Positions 26,336 through 38,371 of a DNA stretch of 64,000 bases are shown here, one piece after another. Both the position numbers and the translations under genes were made by a program. The stretch comes from Phanerochaete sordida (Eukaryota > Basidiomycota > Agaricomycetes > Polyporales > Phanerochaetaceae): NCBI GenBank assembly GCA_019973155.2, contig BPQB01000038.1, forward strand, positions 186,001-250,000. The letters are read 5' to 3'. Numbering within the stretch: position 1 is the stretch's first letter; the number at the start of each line of letters is the position of its first letter. The notes below the pieces were generated by a model that saw only the letters and a program-made list of their open reading frames with translations, was not told the DNA's origin and ran no database searches.

Positions 26336-27037
26336 CTAAACTTGGTCCGGATAGAACTGCCCGCGATCGCCGGTATCCGTCACGGAGAGTATGAACTCGG
26401 CGAGTTGTGGGAAGGTCTTCCGCACGAAAGCTGCCATGAGGTCGTTCCCGTTCGCGACGCCACCGCTCGTCCAGATCTTGCCCTCGACCTCCCACCGCTT
26501 TTCAACCCACCGCACCTCCGGCGCCGCCTTCCTGTACATCGGCAACAGACCACGCGGGCCCGTCGCGGTGACGCCGTCGAGCACGCCTGCCTCCGCAACC
26601 ACAAACGCGCCTGTGCAAATCCCGAGCAGCGCCTGCAGCTGCGGCAGCTGCGCGCGCACGAACGCCTTCTCGGCTTCGCTCGCATGGTAGTGGGGGCTTG
26701 TGCCGCCCGGGACGAGCAGGTAGTCGAGCTGTCCAGTGTTGTCGAAACCGTGCTGTTCGTCCGCGAAATGAGTGTTCGGCCTCGTGAAGATGGCCATGCG
26801 ACGGGATGCACGTACCGTGACTTCAACCCTGAGCCCGGCTGTCAGCTGGAACAGGCCGCTTCCCTGCGCGGCGATGTACAGGAGCTCCATGTCCACGCCC
26901 TGGGCGATGATGGAATCGGCGACACCGGCCTCTTGGAGCTGGCTCTTGGTGAACATCGTAAGAATGTCGACGGGGGCGACGTCGAGGAATTGGGCCATTT
27001 TGCCAGCAAGAAGGACACCGACCCTGAGAGGAGCCAT
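26336..27037 (-). CDS. DJ-1/PfpI (ThiJ) superfamily protein
   Basis: Start ATG 27035-27037, stop TAG 26336-26338. The product has the fold motifs MAPLRVGVLLAGKMAQFLDV at the N-terminus, LDYLLVPGG, and the nucleophile elbow LLGICTGAFVVAEAGVLDG with the family's reactive Cys, then a C-terminal AFVRKTFPQLAEFI helix. The reading frame is open throughout, yet positions 26753-26815 form a 63-nt GTACGT...CAG intron in frame: removing it joins VEVT directly to HGFDNTGQLDYLL, matching the family pattern, and gives 212 aa. Members include chaperones, glyoxalase III-type enzymes and isonitrile hydratase-like proteins; the exact reaction cannot be told. It lies antisense between helicases B and C. Confidence 0.85.
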   Translation of the reverse strand: MAPLRVGVLLAGKMAQFLDVAPVDILTMFTKSQLQEAGVADSIIAQGVDMELLYIAAQGSGLFQLTAGLRVEVTVRASRRMAIFTRPNTHFADEQHGFDNTGQLDYLLVPGGTSPHYHASEAEKAFVRAQLPQLQALLGICTGAFVVAEAGVLDGVTATGPRGLLPMYRKAAPEVRWVEKRWEVEGKIWTSGGVANGNDLMAAFVRKTFPQLAEFILSVTDTGDRGQFYPDQV

Positions 27038-28788
27038 TTTACTGAGGAGGGTAGTTGTAGGAGTGGGGATGATGACGATCTCAAGTGGCTTGACGTATGT
27101 CTTTTATGTCCGCCTTGGCACGGGGTGTCTGCACAAAATGCAAGCAATCGTGCGACGTGAATGATGATCGTTGTAGCCCTGGCACTTGGCGCGAAACGGG
27201 CTGCCGGGCCATGAGCGGATTTTCCTGGTGGACGCAGGCTCTATTGGATATCTGACATCAGCAAGTGGCGACCCGCTGAACGCTGATCTCAGGTCTTCGT
27301 TACAAAGCTAGGTTGTACCTCACCTGCTAGCTCAAATTATGGAGCTCGAGCACCCTAGATTACGAGAAAGCGGCGTCGACGGGAACCGATGCCCTGCGGT
27401 CGACAGCGTAGTGACGCTCGACACGGCGGCGGAGGTCAGAGGGCTGACGCGCGCGATCAGTAAGCGTTTGTCAGTCAACTCGCCAAGGATCACAACGCCA
27501 AAGGTACGCGAGGAAGAGGCTATCCATCCGACTCGGATTGGCCGAGAATACATACCACTGTACGCTACCATGTCCAAGCCTGAAGCTATTGAAGGCGGAA
27601 GAGATTGGAAACCAGTCTGCGTTTATGATGGTGCAGTGCAGGATTCGTTAGAAGACTCTTCTGAGGCGCACGGGCACACATAGAAATATAGCCTCAACGT
27701 AACTTACATTTCTGATGCCCATAAACGAGATGAAGGCAATGCATGTGACTCTCGCGCGAGATGCGGAGGCATGGAGGCGAAGACGCCTACGTACAGATTA
27801 GCGTCACGGTCGCGACGGACACCAGTGTTGAAGTGCGCCCGGAGGCGTTCTGGAGAGATGTCTACAGGTTTGTAGATATCCCATTGGATACGGTGACGGC
27901 AAGAGATCCGTCTATGCAGGTCTCTAACGATAGCACCGAGAGTACTTCAGGATATTCGCGCCCAGACGTCTACAGAAGCGGGGATGAAGAATGCCGGTTA
28001 AGGCGTGTCCTGCTCCAGCAAAAGTGCCACTTACTAGCAAGTGGGATATCACGAGTACCTGAACCTCGTTTTGAGTAGACACACGACCAGACTCCAGGTA
28101 GGACGGCGTTGTGATGGCAGTCGGTCGCGGATAAGTCATGGATTAACGCAGAAAAATGCAGTGACCGCGTAGTTTCAACTAGTGGCTGACTTGAGGAATG
28201 TGGCAGGCTGAATTTAGCGCTTTTATCACGGAGAGAGGAGATGCATTTTGGAAGAAAGAGGGATGCAGCCAGCGGGCAGGGGACAAGGCAGTCTCAGTTC
28301 CAGACTGTTGATTTAACCCGCGATAAGAGAATTGTAGGAAAGGCTTTCGGAGTTCAAAATGTTCATTGATGATACTATGCGTGGAGCCTACATGCCATAT
28401 GTGGAACACACGCGGCACCGAGCGCTGGCGGGGTCGGCGCACGCGACGACGACGCGCTCGCGCGGTTGAACGCGTCGGTCGTGTCCTACTCTGCGAAGGT
28501 CATCATGTTCGACGTTCAGCGTGTACTTCGAGTCTGAGACTCGGTACCATTTGGCTGGTGCGCTGTATGAGCAGATTTTGGTAAGTCCTGAGCACACCTC
28601 TGGCTCTGGCGCACGTCTCACTCACGCTCCGTTAGCAGGCTTCGTGGATCCCGTCGTGAATGCAGATCGCGGGCGGAGGCAGCTGAGTCCAGAGGGATGG
28701 ACTGGTATCCGCGGAATGCCGCGTAGCGGAAGCTTACGTTCTGGCGTTGGGGCTGGGCGACCTGAGCCCCCTGAGTGTTACCCCCACC
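27038..28788. other. Intergenic between DJ-1 gene and helicase C, with a candidate 5' exon of helicase C
   Basis: The left part is the DJ-1 promoter. From 27.3 to 28.3 kb open frames occur on both strands, none recognisable. From about 28435 to 28580 (+) there is a segment related to the one upstream of helicase B: it begins DDDALARLNASVVSYSAK and, after a one-base frame shift, continues as YFESETRYHLAGALYEQIL, ending at a GTAAGT donor at 28581. A TTAGCAG acceptor follows at about 28632-28638. Confidence 0.4.
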
Positions 28789-31700
28789 ATGCCCCGCCGG
28801 ACCCCTAAGCAAGCTGCTCGAGGCAAACAGGCCAAGTTCAAGCTGGACAAGGGCTTACTGGATGCAGACTGTATGCGAGATGATGCGTACTTCGACACTG
28901 CCATATCTCACCTTGAGGGTCACCTCCGAAACCCTGGTGTCGATACCTCAGAACTGTTGCGCGAGGTCATATCTATGCCTCGAATCTTAGAGATATTCAT
29001 CCATGGTATGCTGCAGCGTCTTATACGCCATATGTGCGCGCATTACACTGAGTGCTTGTCCAGGAATATCCCTGGAGTCGTACACCATGCTCGTCGATCG
29101 GTTAGAGGACACCTTTCCCCGTACTGCAACCTCCTTCGGCTCGTCGCTTGCCTCAGCGCTGCTAGACAAGCTTTCTACCTTCTTCTGCTCCTTTCACACT
29201 CCCCTCTTTGACGAGCACTTGCGAAGGTTTCAACGCGTGAGGCCGCTCCTTGCGGAGCTCGCATCCGTCTCACCCGTTTCGGACGCGGGAGAGCAGCAGG
29301 GACCCGTTCATGGAGGGCGCAACTGTGGTCGTGTCTCACAGAAGCAGGCGAAGAAGGCAAAGCGTGCGCAGCAACTGCTGCGCTTTGACAGAAGGTCGTT
29401 CGATGACTGGGGCGTAAAGGTTCCCGCGAGCGCAGGCGAGGCTCTCGACATGGCGCGGAAGGCGTTGCAGGAGATGCTGGAGCTACTCAAGGTGCGCCCA
29501 CCTATCACATCACTAGTGCCTGTCTCACCATCCCTGTAGAAATATATGGCTGCTTTGAGAGAGCCTGAGCACAGAGAACACATTCGCGGTGGCTGCGCGC
29601 GGAACCACCTGACGAATGGAGACCTCGCGTCTACGGAAGCTCCTGGCAAAGTCCCTGGTGAAACAGAAGGTTCCTTCATCACCTTAGACGAGTTGCCCGA
29701 TATCCCTTCAGCTTATTCAAAGCTGCAATTGGGATCAGGGCTCTATGTCGACAACCCAGAGGATTTTGGGCCGTGGCGCATCCTTCGCTCAGGCCGGTTC
29801 TGTGGACAGCTACGTTCTACGTACAAGGACAACCCAGACCTACATGATATCATCCGGAAGAAGCTCAAGTAAGTATCATCTTCACCCGAGGTAGGCTTGC
29901 CTGACCAGTCGTCTCAGAGAACTCTCGCATGGCCACTTCTCTGCAGACAACCACAAGCGTCTGCGTGGCTCCGATAAGGGCGTGCACGTCTTTGAGGCAA
30001 AGATGACCGGCGACACACGCTTGGTGTATTATATCGCCCTTGTCAAAGAGTTTGGTTCCGACGTCACGGTACGCAAAATCTTATCTTCTTGGTAATAGCA
30101 GCAGCTTGACGTTTTGGATGTCTCGCAGGTGCATAAGCAAGGTAAGCCAAGAGCTAGCCTGAATCGTCTGGTCGCTGATACGTTGCAGTGTTGCGCATCA
30201 TGGGGAAGTACTCCCACGCTCAGATCGCCCGCCCTCACTTCTGGGACGCTATATCACGAAGCTATCCTGGGAACAAGCTGGAACGAGAGCTGTACGTTCC
30301 CTACCTTCCGCTTCCACAGGCGCGCAGCGACTCATGGTACCTTCAGGTGCAACCGACGCAGTAAACAGCCCCGACCAGGCGACGACGTCGTTGAGCCTCT
30401 CACTTTCACGGACAAGGACATTGCCGAGAAGATCGATAGGGACGACGAGCATGACGAGCATGACGAGCAACTCCCTGACCTCTCCGCTCAAGAGCGTTTA
30501 GAAGTGTGTCGTCATATTGTGCGATAGATGCTGCTGCTGAAATGTTGTCCGTAGCTGCAAGCTTTTCGGTGTGCAGTCCTACCTTCGGGATTTGAGTGGT
30601 GGTGATTTGCTGACTAGTGACTTCAGGACCGAGAAGTATGAGCCGTTTTCTACGGTACGTCGTGATTATCGCACTTGCGCTCGGACTTGACTCATGTCCA
30701 CTCCGCTTCTAGGCCTTCTTACGAGGTACCGACGCCCTTCGCCGTCTTGCTTCCCAAGATTTAACGCATATATGCAGGCATAATTGAGGACGAGGACGTC
30801 ACCCACCCGTTCTACGTTTCGTAAGTAGCGCTTCAAATCACTCTGCAATGTCTGCTCGGTCGCTGATGCGAAGTTGTTCACAGTTCACAGGAGCACGAAG
30901 TCATCCAACACCCAGGTGCGTGCTATGTCATCGGCCGCAGCGGTACAGGGTACGTCGAGTTATGTCCCCTCGCCATACACGACTGACGCTGGCGGTTCCA
31001 CAGCAAGACCACGACTCTGGTCTACAGGATGGTGGATTTAGAAGTCCTGTCGCGCGATCAGAATCTGCCCCGCCGGCAGGTCTTCGACACGCGTTCGCGC
31101 GTGCTTGCTGAGCACGTCGAGAGGTCTTTCACGAAGCTCTGCAAGGATGCACACATCGACCACTCTACCGGCGAAGACCTCGGCCTCGTCGACAAGGATG
31201 AAGAGGAACGACGCCGCAGTCGCCTCCCTCGGCGGTTCTGTGACCTGACCGACGAGCACTTCCCGCTTTTCGTCTCCACCGATCAGGTACGTTCCAACCT
31301 GAGTGTCGTTCGCAGGGCGGCGGCTGAGTATTCATAGTTCTACCGGCTTCTCGGCGAGGACTGCAATGACATCGTGGACGCGCAAAATCGCATGAAGACG
31401 GGTACGCTTTTGGAGACGGACGTGGATATCTTCATGGAAGAGGATCTTCGCCCCGTTCCCCTCAATGTTATCTCATATGCGACGTTCTCTTCATCGTACT
31501 GGGGACAGTTCTCGATGCAGCAGAAGAAGGGTTTGGGTACGTCACCAGCACAGTCTCGTCGCTATTTAGCTGACACCGTGGCTAATGTAGAAGCACCGGC
31601 GGTTTATTCTGAATTTATCGGTAATCCGTGTTCATGTGGCTGTCGAAACGTGTGCTGAAGTGCCGCAGGTGTCATCAAGGGATCTAAGACTGCGATTCTC

Positions 31701-34700
31701 AGCCCCAATGGTCATCTCGACCGGGAGAGCTACCGTGGTATCAGCGATCGACGTTCTTCCTTCATCAGCCGTAAAGACGACATATACAGTCTCTTCGAAG
31801 CATACTCCAAGATGCTAGCTCTACGCGGGCAGGCAGATGAAGCAGACAGGTACGTCGAAGTAGTTCGCCGCAGCGGGAGAGTCAATATTCACCGTCACGC
31901 GACAGATCACAGGCTCTTATTCATAATATCAAGACCCTCAAGAAGCACCGGGTACCGGGAGCCCCGACCGTAGACTTCATGTCAGCCCCCATATCGTCTT
32001 GTATTGTCCAGTTGACTGACAGTGCGAGTAGCTACGTAGACGAGGTGCAAGACCATCTCCTGGTGGACGCATGCAGTAAGGCAAACCTATCGCTGCTCGC
32101 AGGCTACTCTGACGAGGTCTCTAGTCATGCGCTTGATCTGTCGCTACGCAGAAGGCGCATTCTGGGCTGGAGATACCGCTCAGACGATCAGCGCCGGCAG
32201 CTCCTTCCAGTTCAACGAGCTGCGGTCGCTTATCTATGAGATGGAGGTTAGTAAGAACCGATCCAGGACAACGCTTATCGCTAACGCAACTTTCTCTGGT
32301 GGCAGAAAGGAAGCAAGCGGTCCAATGGAAAGGTCTTTCGGCTCACTGAGAACTATCGCTCCCATCGTGGCATCGTTAGATGTGCGAACACGATTGTGAA
32401 GCTCGTGTCTCGGTTCTGGCCGAACACCATCGACGCGCTGGCGGAAGAGACGGCCAGACAGGACGGTCTCGTTCCCACCTTTTTCAGCGGCAAGAGGGGA
32501 GAGAGGCCGCCTTTGGAGGAGTTTATGTCCGACGACGGGTACGTTTATGCCAAAGGTTCCAAGTTTTCTCGCTCACATCGTTGTCCAGCAAACATGCTAT
32601 CGAATTCGGTGCGAAGCAATGTACGTCATGTGTTCTGCACGCCCAGTATGTTGTTCATGTTTCGACTCATGTAGGCGTCCTTGTACGAGACACCGCTACT
32701 CGGGACCGGATCTACTCGGAGCATGGGAACATTGGCATAGTGCTGTAAGTAGTACGCGGTTTGCTCGCACCGCGTAGTACTCAAGCCCTCCAGGACTGTG
32801 CTCGATTGCAAAGGCTTAGAATTTGATGATGTAGGTCACAGTCGCTTCGGGGTGTCCGCGAATCTCACCCCTCGCAGGTCGTCTTGTACAATTTCTTCGA
32901 AGACTCAGAGCTCAGCGTTTCTCAATGGCGGCTCGTCTTGTCTGAGTGCGACGATCCCAAACATAAGTGTCCCGACTTTGACGAGGTCAAGCATCATGGT
33001 CTTTGCCGTGAGGTACGTCAAACGATTGTCGCGCACATGTGCATATTGCTGACGAATATACCTTCTCCGTACCTTCGGCAGCTCAAGCTCTTGTACGTCG
33101 CGATCACCAGAGCTCGGTCGCACGTTTGGATCCTGGACTACTCCGACAAGGGGGAGCCTATGCGCGTAAGCAGCAGAAATCATATTCACGCTGCCCTTTG
33201 CTGACCGAACCGACAGACATTATGGCAGCACAAGAAGCAGATCGAGATCTGGACTCCAGGCTCCCATATCCCGCGTCTCGCTGAGTCGTCTTCCTCAGCA
33301 GAGTGGGCAGATATCGCGGAACGCCTTTTCCACGAGCGAAAGTATCTGGAGGCCATGCGCGCGTTCGAGAAGGCTGGCATGCCTGGACGCAAGGCTGCCT
33401 CAGAAGCGTACAACTTGCGGGCTCTCGCCGAGAGTGTAGAGAGGACCGGGCCGTCAAGAGAAACCAATCGGCGTAGCGCACATGCCGAGGCCGCGCGCGC
33501 GTTCTTGGTTGCCGCGGACTTGGCCATTCTTCCGGAGGAGAGGAAAGTCTACGCTCGCATCAGTGGCGAATGCTTCGCTGAAGCGGGCGACGATATCAAC
33601 GCAGCAACCTCCTTCGAGGAGGCAAAGGAGTACAGTCTATCTGCGAAGTACTTCCGCGCCACCGGCTCGTTCGATGAAGCCATTCGTCTGACGCAGGAAC
33701 ATAAGGCCGACATGCAGCCCGAGCTCGTGGCGCAAATCTTGAACGTATCGAAGTTGCATTACTTGCAATCGGGGCAGCTAATGTAAGCGTTTACGAACTA
33801 GCCTATGCCTTCTCGTGTTTATCTCCGTCTACAGCAAAGCGCAGGAACTTTTCGATTCAGTCGAAGAGACCGCGGAATTCACCCGGCTGTACGGGCTTGA
33901 TGCGCCACTCGCCGCCCTATACGAAAGTCATGACCGACCAGCTGAAGCCGCAGAAACTCATCTACAACTCGGACATCTCGACAAAGCTGTCGATCTCTTT
34001 CTGGAAGCAGGCAAAAAGGACGTGGCGAACATGCATCGAGCATGCAGCTGTATCCTCGATGAACTCTGGAGAGGTATGCCCATGGGAACTCGACTGTCTG
34101 CCGATCATCCGCGGATGCGACAGCTGCTCCAGCTAAGAGCGAGATTGCCCAGCGATTCTCTCTCTGACGTAGAGAAGCTTCAGGTACGGCGATGTTTGTA
34201 AAGGATATGTACGCGTGCTGAGGTGTTTGTGATAGCTGTCGATGTTTTACTTGATTGCACACGACAACATCAAGGAACTTCAGCGCCTGGGACAGCGCTG
34301 CATCATGCGTCATCCGGGGATTGGTATTCGTTGCCTCGACCACGTCTTCTCGACCGAAAGCGTCTACGCCACGTTTGCTTCATCACAACCTTCTGGGACG
34401 GGAGAGATGCTCAATATCTTTTCAAGCTACATTGGGACCCTGCGATCCTTCGCATCCCTAGAGCGCCCGCGCGACAACCCCAGCATGCAGAAGCTGCTTG
34501 CATTTTCACGGAACCCAGAGACTGGGATGTATGTCGTTCTTCGTCCTACACCGCTCGAACCTCAACTTCCGTGGTGGGGGGTCGTTACAGGCGAAAATCC
34601 AGGCGTCTCTCTGACTGTTGCTCCTGAATCCATGGATCGCGTCATTCGTACTTTCCTACGAACTCTTCTCCTCGCGCGAGTCCGTCTGGAGAACGAGGCC

Positions 34701-36977
34701 TTCATGTTGTCGCCGCTCTCGCGACAGCCATGCCTCGTATTCGCGCTCGAAGGGCGCTGTTCAGGCGCTCAACATCTCCATATTCCATTGGCGGCCCTTT
34801 CGAAAAGCTTTCGAGTACTCTCGTTACTAGTTTGGGCGCAGATCCATATCTGCGCACATGCATGCGGTGTGGACTCGCCGTCATTCGACATCCCCCAGCA
34901 AAGGTGACGTTGTTCCATGGTCTTGCGGCTAGCGCCATCTCATCACATTTATCAGGTTTTGGCTGTCTCGTCTATATCAGTGCTGGCAGACCCCAATTGG
35001 TAACGTCGGCAGCGTGCTCAGAGAGCCAACGCGCGACAACCGCATCATCGACCGCTGGCTCCGTGATGTTCTCTTCGCTCTTGCGCCATGTACGACGATA
35101 TCCTACACACCTGAGGGATTTCTGACAGCCCTCCTACGCTACTGGATGCTTTCTCGTGCTGCTATGAGGGGAGAGTATCCACCATACGCCCGCAGGCTGC
35201 CCTGCGTCACTACACCCTTTCCGACCTGGCTGGAGCGACTGCCCGATGGCGTACATATCACTCAGGATCTGCTCTCGTTCTTCATGTGCGAGTTTAGAGG
35301 AATGTCGACTTGCGTAGGCGTCTTGCGGTGAGTGACCGCATCGGCAATACCTTTACCAGTGACTTATGACTTTAAACAGGCACATCGTCTGGCGCCCCGT
35401 TGAGATCTCAGTTCTATGCGACTTCTTGGACACAGTCTCTTCGTCCTATGTGGTCATACACCGAGCACGAACAGCGCGTACTTTCCACGGGATAGTCCTT
35501 CCACGCCACTGGATGATCGACGTCTCGAAATTGTTCTCAGAATCCACCTTTCGAAAAGAAGCCGACGCTGCTGTCGAGTATATCAAGATTGAAGGGGTCC
35601 TCATATGGCGTCTTATTACTGGCTTAAACACTGGTGAGTCGTTTTATCCTTCCGGAGATACGCATTCCTGAGCCCAGCTTCGTCGCAGGAAATCTCATGA
35701 TACCGAGACCTAGGTATATGACTAGCAGGATATACATTACCCGAATGTGAGTCATGCGCTTGGCAGTTGCATGCAACTGGGACTCGGACACAACTCATAC
35801 TCCTGCTATGTCTAGATGCCAGAACTTAGCTATAGGTATTGTCCCTGAGACGAGACCTGTCATTGATGCTAAGTTTGATGGTTAACTACAGTGGGATACA
35901 ACGTACAAGATCCAGCAGTTCAAGACGAGATCTTCAGACTCCTGCTGTCGCTCAATACACCTGGGGTTCACTGGCTATATAGGAAACTGGCTGCCGTGAC
36001 CACTTGGGATCAACTTATCGACATCGTGGACACCAACGCCTTCGAATTCTCTGTTGGCGATGTTATCCAGCTTGCGGAGAGGGGCAAGCTTGCAACCACC
36101 CCTCTTCCGGTCCGCCAATTCACGCGCATTGTTTACAAAGAGATATCCGAAATCTCGGCCCAGTTGACCTCCGTCGTTTTGGGCGGAGCTGAGTCTTGTA
36201 CAGCACAGGCTTTTCAGGACTCGATCTCCCCTGATGCGTTCGTCGAGGAGCACCCGCGGGACGTTGACCCAAACGACGAGGACGACCTTTCCGCAATCAC
36301 CGTTCTGGAAGAGGCGGAAACTCGGTTTGCTTCCTATACCAAGGAGGATCGTGCGGTCTTGCGACGAGCTCTCGCGATACTCCTGTCCCGGAGGGAAAAG
36401 CGACGGTTTGCGAGCTCATGGGCGACACCAGGCACCATCAGCATCTTGCGTACGCAGCACTTCAGCGCGTTCCTAGAGCAAGGGCGGAAGATGGACTGGT
36501 CCGGACCGCTGCGCAGATTCTATCGCAAGCTGTACCTGGGCCCTGTGCCGCATGTGATGGTCGCTCTACACTTCATCCTCGACTACCTGCGACAGAAGAT
36601 GCGCGAGACGACACAGCGACTTGGGGGCAAACTCGGCCACGAAGCCGACCTAGACGCTATTCATACGGAAGTGGTACGCCTCAAGTGAGTACTACAATCT
36701 CTGCGTTAGACGTGATCGCAGCTGACGGCTACGCAGGGGGTTCTCTTCCACCGCTGAGCAGCACAAGGAGTCCCTCTGCCCCCTGGCCGACGTACATCGC
36801 GAGGCCGCCCGAGAGCGCCTGGAGCAGATTGTCTCCGAAGTGCAAATCTTCGCTCGCATCGTCTCGGAAGATCCTGGGATGCGCTGGGAGGACGATCTGG
36901 CTATCGCAGTCAAAGGTATCCTGCCGAGGGGTGTGGCCGCTTCAGTTACGCGTCCAGATGGAGAGCTCATTATGTAG
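28789..36977 (+). CDS. TRANK1-like UvrD/SF1 helicase, copy C
   Basis: From ATG 28789 to TAG 36975-36977. In order: an N-terminal helical domain; a RelE/ParE-like segment at 29.92-30.26 kb (LSHGHFSADNHKRLRGS, EAKMTGDTRLVYYI, then VLRIMGKYSHAQIARPHFW); Walker A GRSGTGKTTT at 30.93-31.02 kb, interrupted by an intron at the same codon as in A and B; YVDEVQDHLLVD at about 32.04 kb; GDTAQTISAGSSF at about 32.18 kb; ENYRSHRGIVRCAN and FWPNTIDALAEE; YVAITRARSHVWILDY at about 33.1 kb; TPR-like helices at 33.25-33.78 kb; and the C-terminal block SGPLRRFYRKLYLGPVPHV. The zinc-finger-like site near 34.75 kb keeps the first two Cys (CLVFALEGRC) but has lost the third. Multiple canonical introns join in frame where checked. 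Closest in the window to copy B. Confidence 0.85.
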
Positions 36978-37115
36978 AGGGCGTGCGTGGGTATGAAACG
37001 AACAGGACGATTTCGAAATATCAAAATAGATACACGACGCGGATAAGGCATGGTCAGTTCGAGTCGTCGCAGAAGGAACAAGCGGTGCGGCGCGTATATA
37101 CTCCCGCTTCTTCGG

Positions 37116-37933
37116 TTACTCGCGCGGGCCGGGACCATTGGGGCCATAGATGCTGTAATGGAGATCGTGTAGCACCCCGGTCTCCAGCTCATACATCCAC
37201 CCATGCACGCCGATGAGGCTGCCCTTCCCGGTACCCGCCCAATGGTTCCTTACGACCTCGGTCTTGACGATGTTCTCGACCTGCTGCTTGACGTTGAGCT
37301 TGACGAGCTCGAGCACGGTCGGTGGGTGCGGCTGCGTCTCCGCGAGGTGGCGCAGCGGCGTGAGCCAGACATCGAGCGGGTACGGCGGCGGCCATGTCGC
37401 GGTCTCGTGCGGCTCCGTCGCGCCGTACGACGCCTTCACGGGGTTGAACGCGGCAGCCTTGTCCGGCGCGTGGTCGAGGCAGACGGCAACGCCGCCGCAG
37501 CGCGTGTGCCCACCGATGACGATGTGCTCCACGCCGAGCTCAGCGACGGCGTATGTGATCGCGGAGATGCCGTTCGGGTCGTTGAGCTGGACCTGGCTGC
37601 GAGCGCGGGCCGGTTAGTCTAGGGCGTGGCGTGCAGCAGAAGAGACGTACTTTGCGATGTTGCGATGCGTGAATATCTGGCCCGGCATGCAATCCATGAT
37701 GACCGACTCAGGCTCTCGAGAGTCGCAGCATCCGATCCAGAGTACCTGACCACTCAATCTTAGCGTTAGCCCCGCGAAGCCCTTGCATGACTCACCTTGG
37801 GATGCTGGCTTTCGGCACTGCGGCGAAAGAAACCTGGGTCGCGCTGCTCGACGCGCGTCGCCCATGACTTATTCTGGTTCAGCAGCTCCTGCAAGATGTG
37901 GATGGGATAGGGCCGAACGGGCTGTGCCATCAT
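37116..37933 (-). CDS. Beta-class carbonic anhydrase 1
   Basis: Three exons (37933-37796, 37745-37651, 37596-37116) join in frame to 237 aa. The zinc site is visible: C-x-D-x-R in WIGCCDSREPES, and H-x2-C in GGHTRCGGV. The other beta-CA signatures are GQIFTHRNIA and, near the C-terminus, VHGWMYELETG. The enzyme interconverts CO2 and bicarbonate, supplying bicarbonate for carboxylation or acting in CO2 sensing. The start is the first of two adjacent ATGs (MMAQPVRPYP). No targeting peptide is evident, so it is probably cytosolic. It is convergent with helicase C (138 bp between stops). A paralogue with the same intron positions lies at 44.9-45.7 kb. Confidence 0.92.
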
Positions 37934-38300
37934 GTCTGAATTTCTCGAGTTTAGTACGGTCGCAGGCGGGGGAAAACGCACTTCGCAAGTCGCTTGTATG
38001 TGCTTTATATCCTGAGCTCACTGTGGCCCCGTTCAGGCTTGGTACATATAACGCGACGTGATGCACGGAAAAGACCTCCGGGAATACGAGTTCATCGGAA
38101 ACTGCTGAGGTCGTGCCGACGCCGACGGAGACCCAGAGCGTTCTCGAGCATCTATAGTAGGGCGAGATAGCGTCAGGTGAACATACACTTTTGTCTACGT
38201 ACGTTAGAGCAAGACGTCTGTAGGGAGAAGGAATGGAATGGTTGGGGGACAACGGAACAGATATGCGATTATGGCTACTCTCCATATTAGCGTCTATCAA
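37934..38300. promoter_or_regulatory. Promoter region of carbonic anhydrase 1 and 5' flank of the tRNA gene
   Basis: The gap between the carbonic anhydrase start and the tRNA gene holds no gene. No clear TATA box was identified on the minus strand. Confidence 0.35.
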
Positions 38301-38371
38301 GCATTAATGGGGTAGTGGTAACCTGGGTCGTTGCCATCGACCCGCCGGGGGTTCGATTCCCCCTTAATGCA
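38301..38371 (+). tRNA. tRNA-Gly (anticodon GCC)
   Basis: A 71-nt intronless cloverleaf can be drawn by hand. The acceptor stem GCATTAA pairs with TTAATGC, followed by A. The D-arm is GGGTAGTGGTAACC. The anticodon stem GGTCG/CGACC closes the seven-base loop TTGCCAT with anticodon GCC. The T-arm is GGGGG-TTCGATT-CCCCC. The T runs just after the gene (TTTTC, then ATTTTT) would stop RNA polymerase III. CCA is not encoded, as expected for a nuclear eukaryotic gene. Confidence 0.93.

Noticed and set aside
26282..27160. A 292-codon plus-strand frame
   Set aside because: It is antisense to the DJ-1/PfpI gene, whose minus-strand protein has clear family motifs; the plus frame has none.
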